Assembly: GCA_002189035.1 (NCBI GenBank)
Contig: NEEC01000007.1
Coordinates: 868,001-932,000 of the forward strand
From: Utricularia gibba
Taxonomy: Eukaryota; Streptophyta; Magnoliopsida; Lamiales; Lentibulariaceae
Direction of reading: 5' to 3'
Length of the DNA: 64,000 bases
Shown: piece by piece, positions 1 through 12,967 of the stretch
How positions within the stretch are numbered: position 1 is the first letter of the stretch
How the letters are laid out: each line of letters begins with the position of its first letter
The notes under the pieces: model-generated
The model's input: only the letters and a program-made list of their open reading frames with translations
The model's database searches: none
What the model was told of the DNA's origin: nothing
Made by a program: the position numbers and the translations under genes

Positions 1-36
1 CTTTGAAGTAATGAGTTTCAAGATCATTTGTTTCAG

Positions 37-715
37 TGGACAAGGAACCATTTCTCTAGAGCTTTTGGAGCAGATTTCTTCAGTGGATGCCATAATCGTT
101 CCCATCAGTGGTATAATTTAGTCTGTGGATTGGTGCAAGATTCGATTTTTAGTCCTCCAACATTTAATCAAACGTTGTTGTGTTCATCTTTGCATTTCCC
201 ATCGCAGGAGGCGGTTTGATTTCCGGGGTGGCAATAGCAGCCAAATCCATCAACCCCTCGATCAGAGTATTAGCTGCAGAACCAAAAGGCGCAGATGATG
301 CTGCTCGGTCCAAACAAGCTGGCCGCATAGTAATTCAACCTGAGGTCAAGACCATTGCTGATGGCCTTCGAGGTTCTCTTGGATCCTTAACATGGTAACC
401 ACCGCTTCATCTCTTTACCCACTAACACATCAGATTAACAAACCCTTTTCGCCTTCTACCAGGCCTGTAGTACGGGACTTGGTTGACGACATCATAGTTG
501 TCCATGACAAGGAAATCATATATGCCATGCGACTTTGCTATCAAGTTCTGAAGGTAGCAGTGGAGCCAAGTGGTGCCATTGGTCTTGCTGCTGTTCTCTC
601 GGATGGTTTCAAGGGCGACCCTCGTTGGAAGAACTGCAACCATGTTGCCATTATACTCTCCGGGGGCAATGTGGACATGGATGTCTTCTGGGAATCTCTG
701 AATCAACTTGCCTGA
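37..715 (+). CDS. SR: Serine racemase, PLP-dependent, C-terminal exons (5' partial)
   Basis: The gene enters from the left edge; three final exons are visible at about 37-110, 208-394 and 463-715, and they join in phase at GT-AG introns. The translated pieces match fold-type II PLP enzymes of the serine racemase/threonine dehydratase family. The glycine-rich phosphate-binding loop PISGGGLISG is split across the first intron, and AAEPKGADDA, IADGLR, VEPSGAIGLAA and the C-terminal ILSGGNVD follow. Plant serine racemase interconverts L- and D-serine and also dehydrates serine. The catalytic lysine lies in the missing N-terminal part. The absence of a C-terminal ACT-like domain argues against biosynthetic threonine deaminase. 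The end of the coding region is a TGA at 713-715. Confidence 0.88.
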
Positions 716-1076
716 GGAATGATCCTCGCCCTCTCCGGTAGAAGAACAGCAGCAAAATCAACCCAAGAAGCAATATTTTGATGATATGTACTCGTTGCTG
801 TTCCTTCAAGCAATGTTTTGATGATATCGAAAAATTGGCGGCTCCGAGGCGCCGAGCAGATTCATGTTGGGATATTGAAATTTCAAACAATTCTAGGAAG
901 AAAAGAAATTTAAAGAAGTTAATACGTGGCTTTGAAATTGCGAGAAGTTTTGAGGTGTAACTGATATTTCCGAACACTTTGGGGGCTTTATGTTTCAGGG
1001 GGAACCTACATAAGTACATAACTCGTCTTGCTTCCATCCTCCGCCGTCAACCTGCTTAGGGTTCTTCCGTCGAGGT

Positions 1077-3321
1077 ATGGAGGTGGAGACTCCTGCTCCG
1101 GGCTTGTCGTCTTGGAAGGATGCATTGACCAATCTGAGAGATACGCCGCAACAAGAAAGCCAGAAAATCGATCTCTTTCCCGCCGCCGCGGCTCCTGCGA
1201 GCGACGGCCGTGTACTGGTGGGGAGCTGCACGTCATCGAAGGGAATTTCGGTGGCTGTGGTTGACGCTAACGCTATAATACATGGTGGGGAGAAACTTTT
1301 TCACTCTGCTGACCGATTCGTCTCCATTTCGGAAGTCATCAGCGAAATCCGCGACTCGCGTTCTCGCCACGCCCTCAATTTCTTGCCTTTTGATGTTGAT
1401 ATACTTGAGCCGTCGCCTGAGGCGTTGAAGAAAGGTATTCTTATCTCTTCAGCCGTAAGTGTTTTCCGTTGTATCTTTTTGGTTGTTGTTACTTGCCCTA
1501 GACTAGATGTTTGCAACCCTCATGTCTAGAAGGTGATCATTGACTTGGCGGCATCCATCTGGGGTTATTTTTCTCAGTAACACGTTCTCGTGTATACTTA
1601 ATTTTGCAGTGATCAGCTTCGCGAAAGCCACAGGTGATTTCCGAACGCTTTCCGATGTGGATTTAAAGCTAATTGCTTTAACTTATATGTTCGAGGTTCA
1701 ACTGCATGGGACACAGCATCTCAGAGAAAATCCGCCTCCCATTCAAGCAGTTAATGTTAAAAGGCTTCCTGAGAAGGATTTACCCGGCTGGGGTTCGAAT
1801 GTGCCGAATATAGAGGAATGGGAAGCACTGGACCGTGCAGATGAGGATATATCAAATCAAAAATCCCGGATTTTACCTCTTCAAAATCTGAGCTTTGATA
1901 CCTTCGATACTCATTCTCCTGATCAACATCTTCCAGGGGATGCTTCAAAGGGAGATGGAATGGACTCAGAGGCCCCAAATCTTCCGGATGTTGATGATGC
2001 CCCTAAAAAGCCACATCGATCCCCCATCAAGAAAAGAGAGGTGAAAATTGATGGCAAAAAGATGGTGGCTGCAGGGATTGATGCATCACAGGGTCAGGAT
2101 GTGGATGATTCGGATGATTGGCGTCCTGCTGTGAGTCGAAGTACTCATAGAAGGTTTTTAAGGAGAAAAGCCAGACGTGAAATGAGTCAGGCGTCATCTG
2201 AGCTGGACAGCCATCATGAAACACCGGATGTTATGGTGAAGGACGATGTAGATGATTCTGCTTGTCCCGGACTTCTGATTGATGAGGCTAATGATGAAGA
2301 TGGAGGTATCTCATCTTCTTTAAATGGGATGAAACTCATTGAAGAAAGCCTGGATTGCTTAGATGTTATGCCAGAGAAAATTGAATCCAATGGCGTTGAC
2401 ACAACAGATTCTCCTGATAATTTACCACAGGATCATGTTAGTGATCATGAACTGGGGATATCAGAGACATGTAGCCAGAAATTTGAAACTAGAGATGATG
2501 TAAGTAGCGAACAGAGCTGGACACTCAGGTCCCTGTCGGAGTCTAGTGTGGCTTGCGTAACTAGTGACTTTGCCATGCAAAATGTGATCCTTCAGATGGG
2601 ATTGCGCCTTCTGGCTCCAGGAGGAATGCAGATACGTGAGCTTCATCGGTATGATGTTCGCAAAGAGAGTTGGATGATTTCTTTTCTTTATGAACTATAA
2701 ATTTGAACCTTTTCTAGGTGGGTGCTGAAATGCCATGCTTGCTTTAAAGTCACCACAGAGATTGATAGGATATTCTGCCCATCGTGTGGGAATGGTGGTA
2801 CGCTTCGCAAAGTAGCTGTGACTGTTAATGAGAATGGGGCCGTAATCGCATCTCGCCGATCTAGGATATCCCTGCGTGGGACAAAGGTGCCCCTGTGACT
2901 CCATTTTCGTGCCTCTTAATCCTCAGGATACAATAAAGTTCATTAAAGTATTTTTTTTTACAGTTCTCACTTCCATTGCCCCAAGGCGGTAGGGATGCGG
3001 TTACCGTGAATCCTATTTTACGCGAAGATCAACTTCCTCAGAAATTTTTGTATCCTAAGACAAAGAAAAAGAATAAACAGGTTGGTTGCTACATTCCAAA
3101 GATATTTCTCTGATTAGGTTGAGCTCTTTTATTATCTCAACTTTTCTAAGCGGTTGGGGCAATGATCTCTACAGGAAGATGACTTCTTTATTCCAGATGA
3201 CATTTTCCGACATCATGGTGGAAAGAAATCTTCTAACCAACCTCCATTAAGGAAAGCAGTTTCAATATTCAGTGGAAGAAGGAATCCCAACGACAACCAT
3301 TTTGCCCCTCCGAAACGATAA
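1077..3321 (+). CDS. NOB1: 20S pre-rRNA endonuclease NOB1 (PIN domain and zinc ribbon)
   Basis: Five exons (1077-1434, 1610-2648, 2718-2886, 2964-3080, 3175-3321) join in phase to 609 codons. The N-terminal PIN nuclease domain begins near residue 60 with VAVVDANAIIHGG, whose Asp is a metal ligand, and continues across the first intron through TLSDVDLKLIALTYMFE. A long acidic, low-complexity middle is typical of plant NOB1. A zinc ribbon near residues 470-490 has KCHAC and FCPSCGNGG. The basic tail contains REDQLPQKFLYPKTKKK. In the known family, NOB1 cleaves the 3' end of 18S rRNA in the late 40S precursor. The start is the first ATG in this frame, following a telo-box-like TTAGGGTT leader element common on plant ribosome-biogenesis genes. 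It is convergent with the next gene. Confidence 0.95.
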
Positions 3322-3649
3322 GTTGTGGCTCTCCATGTTCAGCATCATTCAGCATGGATTTGCTACTCTACTTATTCCTATGGTTCACCCAAAAATTTTT
3401 TCTCTTATATATCTCATCTGTTCCGGTCAACTGATGTAATCCAATATACGCGGCGATTTTGTCAGTGCAATGAACATAGTGGATTTCTGCGAGATGTTTA
3501 ATTGTAATTTCAACATGAGTAGCACTATGGTTGGTGATATTTTACAGGACTTCCAGACAATCAACGCAGAAGGGCAACGTATACTTTTCTGTGTTATTTT
3601 TGTCTGAATGGTGCTTCGAGTCAACATGGGGGCTGCGGTTGTTAAGATG

Positions 3650-6600
3650 AATTCTGTGCATACACGAGCTTGCGAACTTGTAGAAAGTTGTTGCCTCTTC
3701 CCCTCAACTTTTGCAAGCATGAGACTTGTTTCTGAATATGTCTCCTGCAATTTCCTTGAGTTTAGTTTCCATTAACTTGTTCCTCTTCTTGGGTTGCACC
3801 ATCTCGGCAGTATCTCCCTGCGGTTTTTCTTGCAGCATGATAAACCTTCTGTTTGGACAGTGAATCGAGATTCAGATAGCAGCACCTCTGCCTTCAAGGT
3901 ATTCTTGTCAACTTGAAACTAGTAAATAAGCTCAAAACTAGTGTATGCGTCGTAGAAGTATTCTACCTGTTGGGAGCTTGTGACCCGTGATCAGTTACCT
4001 GTATGATTTGTAGAAACCGTTAGAAACTCATGACACTGAATAAATTTATCCAAAGCAGATCGTAGTGTTTAAAGCTTGTCTTCATATATAATCATCCCCT
4101 AGAATCCATCATCTATGTTTAGAGTTATGTTCTTACGTGAATGAGTTGAGTAGGCCCTTCCGTTACTTCTTTTCTTTTAGAATCTTTACGTTCTAAAAGA
4201 CTCAACCAACCTTTTGGGTTTCATTGCCACTATGATGGTTCCTGTGTTGTCTAGGAGCACAACTTGTTCCTTCTGGTTCTTCGATTTTGCAGGGAATGTG
4301 CTTTTCCTTCTCCAGAAATGCCTTGCTTGGCATCTGAAGTTCCGTTTCCTTCAGTTTGCAGTTATCCTAGCGATAATGTAAGAAAAATGAGTGTCTGATG
4401 CTAAATACATGTCACAAAGAAACACAACAAAAGTTTTACCTGCAGGAACTTAATTTTCTCCTTACAATTCAGGATCCCTTCGGAATCGTGAGGAGCTGGC
4501 TTCCTTGATTTCGAAGTTGTGCCACTGCCAGTGCTATCCCCCATCTTCATTACTGTTCTGATAAACATGTCCTCTTTAATCTTCGTATCACTCTCCAACT
4601 GAACTACTTGTTTCATCTCATCCCTGAGCATCAAAATTTCATCTGACAAAAGCCTTTTAGTTTCTTCAGCAACGGCTTTCTGATGCTGGAGCAGCAGTTC
4701 TTTACCCTCAATTTGTATCTGCAGGTTCTTTATTTCGTTCTCCAAGGAATTCACTTGCTTCACCAGCTGCTCCAGTCGAATCTCATACTGATCCCTGATG
4801 GATTGCTTTTCCTCTATAGCCACCTTGATCCGTTCTTCCAAACATGCTTTCTGCAACCGCAGTTCATTAGCTTCTGTCAGTGCCTTTACAGCCAGTCTCT
4901 CGTTGGCCTCGAAGGTCGATTCCATCTGCATTGAAAGCCTTTTAACTTCCTCTTGAAGCCGGTCCGCCATAATAGCGTTCTGCAACCGTGCCTTTCTCAG
5001 TTCTTCCTCAGCTGTCCGTACCCTTTTTTCCTGGCAGCACAAAAGATGCTCAAGGTCAGCTTCCAAGCACCGGGCTTGCTTGTTACTTCCATCTTCTAAC
5101 TTGCTGATGTGATCCTCGAGCTCCCTTATTCTCTCTAACGCAGTTTCTGTTTCTTCTGATTGGCTCTCGAGTTTTATCTCAAGATTCCCTATCTGGGCTT
5201 CCAATTCTTTGCACGATGAGTATTCACACTGAATCTTCAGCTCTTCCCGGAGCTGGATATGCTGAAGATTGTTAACCATTTCGTGATTATCTTGTTTCAT
5301 GATCTCATAATCAAGTGCTAGCTGCTCCATTTGCATCTCTAACTCATCTTTATCCCGTTTATACATCTGTAACTCACTGTGCATCCGCATTATCTGCTGT
5401 TCAAGCAGATACGAATCCTTCACCTCACCAGGCTCATTCACAAGCTCTTCAAGAGCTTTCTGTTCCTTGTCATCATCTACTCCTCTGACAGTTTCCGACT
5501 TCGAGTTCTGCATCGCCTGAAGCCGAACCTGAAGACTGGAGGTAAGCTGCTTCTGATGATGCAGCTCCTGTATGAGCTCTTCCATGAAAGCTCTGCACTC
5601 ATCTCCCTCATGTGCCAGAGTTTTCCCACCTTCAACAGAGCTTGCAGACCGTTCTAAAACTCGGAGTTTTTCACATTCTAACTTCAACGAGTCCCGCTCC
5701 TCCTTCACCAGGATGAGTTCCTGGAATAGCCCTTCCCCTCTTTTGCTCTCCTTGGTGATCTGTTTGCGGAGCGTTTCAACTTCCATGTCTGATATCTGTG
5801 CTTGTCTCGACAAAGCCCTGATCTCAGATTTGAGCTTTTCTACTACAGCATCAGATTCCTCTTCCAAGTTTAGTCTCACGAAACTTTCCCCTGGTATGGT
5901 GAAAGAATCATTCCTAAGCCATTCCCAGTCTGACTTGTGCCCTTCCTCGAGAACCAAGTTGTTTGGATCCACACCACTGCACTTTGAGTCCGCCTGCCAA
6001 GGAATTTCAACGCCGGAGCTGCTGCCGGAGCTTGACATCGTCAGATCAGAGCCACTGGATGCTCGGTGTCGAGAAACTGTTGAGACTCCCTTGCTCAATG
6101 AGGTATCCTGTTGTGAACCAAAACATTGATCATATCCAAAGAAGGAAAAAGGGAGAATTCTTTTGCCAGAAGAGATGGGAAGAATACATCTGGAATGCTC
6201 TTGACAGCTTCATCGACATCTTCGCTGCTCATTCGGGACATCAAACTGCTCTCTTTGTATCTCAGTTTCGCATCCTCCGGCCGGTCATTTCCTCTATGAA
6301 ACCATGAGGAAGATCAAGCATTTACAAGATGCAGAAGGGAAGAACAAGGCAAAAGACCAACCTCTGATCATGAGAGTCTTTCATCCTCTGGATCAACACC
6401 TATTCGGTTTTGAAAAAAGAAAAGGAAGAAGATGAACTATGTTTCGCACAAAAACAGCAGCAAACACTAGAATCCTCATGTAACAGGTACTACTCACATT
6501 CAGTACACCTGTTTTTGAACTCTTGAGGGGAAGAGAAACCAGTGTGACCTTGAATGCTTCAACATATTTTGCAAGATCAATCGAAGCTTCTCCAATAACG

Positions 6601-7114
6601 CTGGATTTCGATGATCCCTGAAAGTAGAAAACATCACAAGCAGTGGTAGTTAGCTTTCAGTGGTCTCTCAATCTGCTGGCTACAGAGAAAATAAAAGAAA
6701 AACAAGCAGCTACACCGTTGCTAGAACAAAGCGGTAAGTTCTTTCATGAAATTTCCCCGATATCGGGTCTGAACTGAACTTCACAGCTTCATAAACAGGA
6801 TTATCCCAGAGAATACTCTCTTCACAAACGACTGCTTTATCAGATTTTACACTTGGTTTTCCAGTATCACCAGGAACCACAGATACTATCAAGCCTTCAT
6901 CTCCAACAGATTGAACCTAAAATTCGAATCAGGAAACCATTTCAGACTCTGCAGAACGACATACATAGAACCGGAAAATTGGTTCTTCTTCGTGTCATCA
7001 TTCCGATTAAAAACCAGAGTACAAAAAAACAAGTACCTTAGCTGCATGGAAACGCAGCTGGAATACGACTTTCACCGTATTTTTCTCAATTTTCCACCTA
7101 CCAGACCTGAACAT
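3650..7114 (-). CDS. NT-C2 (EEIG1/EHBP1 N-terminal) domain, long coiled-coil protein, myosin heavy chain-related
   Basis: The ATG lies at 7112-7114 (MFRSGRWKIEKN). In-phase exons are 7037-7114, 6716-6916, 6498-6617, 6362-6399, 6188-6293 and a large one at 4440-6107. A likely exon at 4211-4366 and a terminal exon near 3700-3840 follow, with less certain borders. The first exons encode an NT-C2 membrane-binding domain (TVKVVFQLRFHAAK, GDEGLIVSVVP, GEASIDLAKY). A serine-rich linker (HRASSGSDLTMSSS) is followed by roughly 450 residues of heptad-rich coiled coil. This matches the plant 'myosin heavy chain-related' family, which has no motor domain. The conserved family ending (KEMQERYSEIS type) is present near 3690-3760, but a one-base insertion at about 3749 puts it out of frame. 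The encoded protein would therefore stop about ten residues later with a changed tail. Confidence 0.82.
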
Positions 7115-10100
7115 TTTCACTTTCAACTCCTCAAAGCTTCAAAGCCAACTCATTCTTTTTCTGAAAATCGGCCTCTCAAGCTGCATAAAAGAAGTCCGAA
7201 AAGAAAACCCAGGTGGGCAAGTGGCTATTCAAAGGAGGTTCAATGCAGAGTTATAGCTCCGTTTCTTTAGACAAAAGAAATGGCGTCTTTGATTCGTTTG
7301 TGAAGTTCCCGACTCCGGTGGCTCCTACCCTTTTGTCGCTACCGCCACAACGCAAAAGTGCATCCTCTTTTGCGTATGGCGTTGCCTCCAAGTTGCTGCC
7401 ACACTCATGAAGAGTGAAGAGGAGCAAGAAGCAATAATAAAACTGTGACGCCTTCGCCCCTGTCTCTTGTAATTACTAAACATGTGTCGGCAAAATTATT
7501 TGTTTTCGCTACAGCAGGTAAATAGTCAACACAAAATAATGGAACACCACTTCTTTCTTTAAATTTCATAAATTTCCGATTTTAGATTTTTTTACTCCAA
7601 AATTTGCTCAAAGATTTCACTTTATGTATCAAATATGAAATTTTAAATTTTTCTGAAAGTTCTCCCACAAAATTTGGCATTTTCCATAAAATGAATATAA
7701 AAAGACACGTTATAAAATACAGAGAATCGATTTGTGCCTTTGAAATAAAATTCATTAACATGAAAAATTGACTGATTACCAATCCACAGTATTATAATAT
7801 TAAGAAATTCTATTTTCTTGTTTTTGAAAAAAAGGTTTGACATCAACAGCATATTAAAATAATACGTATAAATATCATGAAAAATAAGTTCATTATTCAA
7901 CGGGGTGTTCCTCATATTTTTATCACAATTGTTGTTTTTATTATTCAAATATTTACCCTATTGTCAAATGGTGCAGTTAGCCCAACCCCATGATACAAAA
8001 GCATTGTACATATGTTATGACTAACGTTTATTTTGTACGATATTGCTAAATATTTAGCAATATTATTTTTAAATGACCACACATCTTAAAATTATCTCAC
8101 TAGCATACTTAATTATGTAGTTATTACCAAGGATACTTCATCATTTTCAAAAGAAGATCTTATATAAGATTTGATTAGTTATTCTATTTAATTTCTTCAT
8201 TTACTTTCATATGTAACTGATGTTATATTCGTCTAAATTGATTCTATCATACTTCATTGAGTTTACAACATATCATCTCATACTTTAAACTATTTGAAAC
8301 CAAAGGAATAACAAACGTTTTAAATAGATCGGATACAGTTTCACTACTCCATAAATATACTTATTAATCGATTCATTAATCAAACCTGATGATCTGATCC
8401 AACCGCTGGAATGTCCATTCGGTGTGTGTGTTGTTGTGGGTGGAAAAAATCATGTGTTCCAAAAATGGCATTCTGTAGGAGCAAATAAGTTTATCTACTT
8501 TTGATGCTCCATGTTTTGTCAATTCGCATTCATTTCACCATCTGCCTTCGCTAAATTATTCAATGCCTTGTCAATAATTGGTACTCACACAGTGAAATGC
8601 CCCTCAAAACAAAAATATATAAAATTAGAACTTTGTTCTTATTTTTGATAAGCTACGTACCATCAACCTTCATTTCTTTTAGAAATACGACACACACCTG
8701 ACACGTGTGCCCTAAAAAAGATTAAATTTTTTTAGTTCTAAAAATATATGAAAATGGTGTCACGTCTGTCTGTATTGACACTTAAACCGTTGATGATGCA
8801 CCGCACGTCCGTACACACACACAATAATAGAGGAGGATTAATCTCTAAACCGATACTGGAGTAGGGGGCGGACTCCATGATCACAACAATAATTCACAAT
8901 GATTAGACCTAATCCTCAATATTTTTGGCATAACCCAAAGTATTTTGGTCATTTATTTAATTCTGAAATGAATATTTATTTTTGGAGAGGCATGTCATGA
9001 ACCACCCAGCCCTTTGCATTTATGGGATGCCTACTCACCCGAAAATGTGGGCCGCATTAATCAGGTTTGATGCTGGGTGGGGGTAACATCCTGAACCCAA
9101 AACATTATTTTACTATTCCATATAAAAATTTATATTTAAAAAATTATAAAATACTTAGGTAGTTGGATACAAAATCATTTTTTTTTAAAATGTAAAAGTT
9201 AATGTTGTATTTTAATATTATGGAATTAAATTATATCTATTTTTTAAAAAATATATATATTTGAATAAATACATATATATATACGATTAAGTGTGATAAA
9301 ATTGGTCTACTACTAATTAAATATACGATTAATACATACTATTTAATATAAAAACAAAATTTTATGTTCTACCAAAACAGTAATTTTATTTTGTTTTTGG
9401 TGAGGTACGGACACATGAAATATTTATGATATTAAAATTAAATCTTCCAAATTGGAGCGCAGCACAATAAAAAGGAAGGATATTTGTGAATATAAATGCA
9501 TTTAATTTCGATAATTGATTGGGCTTCAAGTGCATCGTTGGGAACGAGATTGATCTCATTAAATGTTTCATCAAATTTTGGTGAGGCATTAAAAAAAAGT
9601 GGCTGCAAATAATTATATTTCCCAAGTTGGATTTTCTTGCACATAAAATTCCTTTTTTGGGGGGTTTCAACGCCGATTCGTGTCTTTTTTGTTCCTAAAA
9701 GGCTTGTGGATAGCGACTCGTGGGTGAAAATTTATGAACGTCTTTTCGCATTTTTAATACGCACCCAATATTCTATGCCAATATGATATGATATGCTATG
9801 CTATGTGATGTGAGGAAGCTTTATAATGACATATATGTTGTGACATTCAATCCAGATAAGATCATTCGTTAAATAGTTATATGTATTAAATTTTGATTGA
9901 GTTAGTAATTAAATTTTAAAATTTTAATTATTTGTGTTTACTATAAGTTGTATTTTATTTTATTGTAATATTATATCGTTATATTAATATTGTTTTTTTT
10001 TTGAATTATTTATGAATAATGTTGCATTGTTTTAGTTTCTAGGTTATATGGCCCTTAAGACCTCATCAAGAAAGGATGGAAAAAGATTAGATTAATCTCA

Positions 10101-10792
10101 TATCGATTACAAAATGAGAAAAAATACAAGAAAGAGATAGAATTGATGTAGTGTAAGACAACTTAAGTTAAACGAAGATAAATAAAACGAATAAACGATC
10201 AAATGTACAGTATGTAGATAATATGTAAAGAATAAAGTATATAGAAAAAAATAAAAAGTGATAAATTGTCATAAAGTTATCTAAGAATTGAAAATCTTAA
10301 TGTCTTCGGCTTTTCCCAAAAATTCATCCTCATGTGCTACGAGTATTTTCATTACGGTCATGGTGACAAGGATATGCTCATCTAAAACCATATTCTAATT
10401 GGAACATGAAAGTTTGAGCTAGCGACTGAATTGGGTTGGGCCGGGCCCAAAGAATGAGCCTGACTCATGGACGTGCCCATATAACACGATTATTTCCTTC
10501 AATTCACGTTTTCAAATCAGCTCATATCCTTTTTTTTTTTCCCCTTTTTCATGAATTGGAGCCACAGATTTGGAATTGCAGATTTTGGTCGATGTGTATT
10601 GTTTGGATTTTGTGTTCATGATCCTCGATTTCTTGTTGAGACTGTAATTTCTCTGAGGGGAAGCGAGTTGCAATTCGAGAAGATTCGTGTTCAAAGGCAG
10701 ATAACAAAACAGAGAAATGAAGCAAGAAGTTCCGGAGTATCAGACAATCCAGCAGGAGGAAATGATTCTGTTTTTTCAGGTTTAGGGTACTT
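7115..10792. other. Long AT-rich intergenic region
   Basis: About 3.7 kb between two minus-strand genes. The first 300 bases are probably the 5' leader and promoter of the coiled-coil gene. The rest is strongly AT-rich with many short homopolymers and short TA-rich patches, for example around 9240-9300. No open frame here looks like protein and I see no clear transposon ends. A short plus-strand frame at 10551-10802 has no recognisable content. Confidence 0.6.
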
Positions 10793-11894
10793 TCAGGTGT
10801 AAGTGCAAGTGTCCTTTTTGAACTTGATAGGCTTGTTGCTCGCTGAATCGACGGTCATGGGGCAGGAAACCTTTCTCCGATGCATTGTCCTAACTAGTGT
10901 GCCGACAATATCTCCTTTGGATATGAGTTCAAAAGTCAGTGATAATGGTACCTGAACAGGTCCCTCGGTGGATGGTAAATTTGAGCCAGCTCCGTACAGG
11001 GGAACCTTGGTTCCTGCTATTTGCACCACCACATTCTTGTGGCTTTCCCTTGGTTGAAAGTAGTGTTGGAACTGTAATAATACTAGAATCAGAACAACCA
11101 TTGTTGTTGTTTTTGTTTGAATGGATGTTGAGTTTTGTTGAAAGACGATACCTTTCCATTTGCGACAATGATGTCGGAGTAGATGAGATCCACAGAAGGT
11201 GAGCTGAGATGCATTCCGTAGAATGTGGCTGGATTATATACACTGATCCTTAGTGTTCCGTTAATGTTAAACATTTTTGTAGGAACTCCAGTGGAGTCTG
11301 CGCCGGAGCCAATGAAAAAATTGTTGACAGTAAGGCTCTGCAGAAGCCAGGAGAATTTCTGATGAATCATATGTTGAATGTGATCAATGAGCTATAGAAG
11401 CAAAATAAGGTTGGAGAGTTCGTTACCCTGACAGCAATCACAGGCTTGTAATTTCTTCCTGCACCCCATATGATCAAGCAAAAAACTGTAAACAGCAGGA
11501 CAAAGCCAAGAAAAGCCATCAGAGCTTGACATCTTCTGGTCAACCTTTTCTCCTTTTCATACTCATCATACTCCCCCTCTTCCATAATTACATCACATTC
11601 AGGCCACCCTTTATCATTTCTTTTCCGGCCACCATTTTTTCGGCCGGAAGAAGACCGAAAGATGCCGGAGAATCGGCTGGCGGATGAGTTTCTGGAATGG
11701 CGCCCGAATGAAGGGTGTGATGGAGACTCCATGGGACTATTGAAATTGGGAGTTGGTTGCATGTTGGAGGATTTGTCTCCATCATGAGAATCCCTTGAAG
11801 GGCTTTGCACATAGTATACTGGTCTCTTTGGAGATCTGGGAGGAGATGTTGTAGCTATGCTTGTGATATCAGACTCTGACTTTGTGTGCTGCAT
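10793..11894 (-). CDS. LEA_2 (NDR1/HIN1-like) single-pass membrane protein
   Basis: Three exons (11427-11894, 11152-11337, 10793-11071) join in phase to 310 residues. The start is MQHTKSESDI; a Met six codons upstream is also in frame, but MQHTK fits the family better. The cytosolic N-terminus carries the conserved YYVQSPSRDSHDGDKSS block and a Ser/Arg-rich stretch (GIFRSSSGRKNGGRKRN). Next come an acidic patch (EEGEYDEYEKEKR) and one membrane span near residues 130-150 (ALMAFLGFVLLFTVFCLII). The extracytosolic part is an LEA_2 domain with SLTVNNFFIGSG, NPATFYGMHLSS and the VPLSLTFELISKG strand. Members of this group sit in plasma or endomembranes and are mostly uncharacterised, some linked to stress or defence. 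The protein ends ...KFKKDTCTYT. Confidence 0.88.
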
Positions 11895-12967
11895 TTTATC
11901 AATACAGCACAACTCGTTTCTCCAAGATTCAACTGATCAGAAAACAACATCCATTGACGCTTCTTCTCCAGAGATTACCCTGAAACACCAATACCAATGA
12001 CCGCAACACAGGAATTATTCATTTCTAATCAAGTTTCAGGAATCATGCTGCAAGCAAAAATCGTTAAACAAAAGGTCAACAAGGATGGGATTTTCATCCC
12101 ATTCCAAGAAAACCCAGAAAGGAAAAGATGCAACTTTGCTTCAATTCAGAGCAATCACAGCTGTCGAAACAAAACCCAATTGAGAAATCAAGAAAGTTTA
12201 CCAAGGAAACATCCACAGTGTGTATCTGTCGTGAACTCGCAGCGTTGTGGCGATGGAGAAGAAGCTAAGTAGAAAGAATGGTGTGGTGGTTGGTTCTTCT
12301 GGGTTGGAGTTCGGGTTCGGAGAGTGTCGGCAACAGTTAGTCCTGTCAAACACAAGATGGTGGACCTCTTTTTACACCTTACGTTTGGAATATGTAGCTG
12401 TCGACAGTCAAACTACTCTGAACTTCCACTAAATAAATTATCTGAGAGGTTGATTTCGAGTTTCTAGTAAAAAAATTCACATTTTGCATCACCACAAGAT
12501 GCTTCTTTATACATTCAAAATCTAAAAACCACCCACGATGTATTTCATACATGAAAACATCTAGGAGCTCGACTCCCAGAAGGATGACAATGTCCAGCTT
12601 CGAAGACAAACAGCGGTTGGCATCGGTGGTGCGTTGTCAGAATCAATGGGTTAGTTTCATTGTCTGCATCAAAATGGTTCGTGGAGTTCTTGACAACATG
12701 TCAATAATTTTGAAGATGACCCACAGAAAAGGGAAGGGCTACCATCCGTTTGACCCACCCTAATGCCGGAAATGAGCTGTGAAGCTTTAGAATTATTAGA
12801 CACTAGAGCTATGAAGCGGAACATGGCATTCTTTCCTACAGAAATGGTCGAGATCCGATAGCATTCTGAGCTACGACAATTCAACAAGATGCAGACATCA
12901 ACTTTTCTTCAAGTTCTTGTAAGATCCATCAAGAAATACGGCTACATCACATATGACAAGGGCTTGA
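11895..12967. other. Intergenic: leader and promoter of the LEA_2 gene
   Basis: About 1.1 kb between the LEA_2 gene start and the 3' end of the hydroxypyruvate reductase gene. The part next to 11900-12300 is the likely 5' untranslated region and promoter of the minus-strand LEA_2 gene. The part near 12700-12967 is the likely 3' untranslated region of the reductase. No further coding sequence is supported. Confidence 0.5.

Noticed and set aside
5379-6129. Plus-strand frames within the coiled-coil gene
   Set aside because: They are shadows of the minus-strand coding exon, whose heptad repeats and family motifs are clear.
10436-10802. Plus-strand frames just downstream of the LEA_2 gene
   Set aside because: No recognisable content; the position suits the 3' flank of the minus-strand gene.
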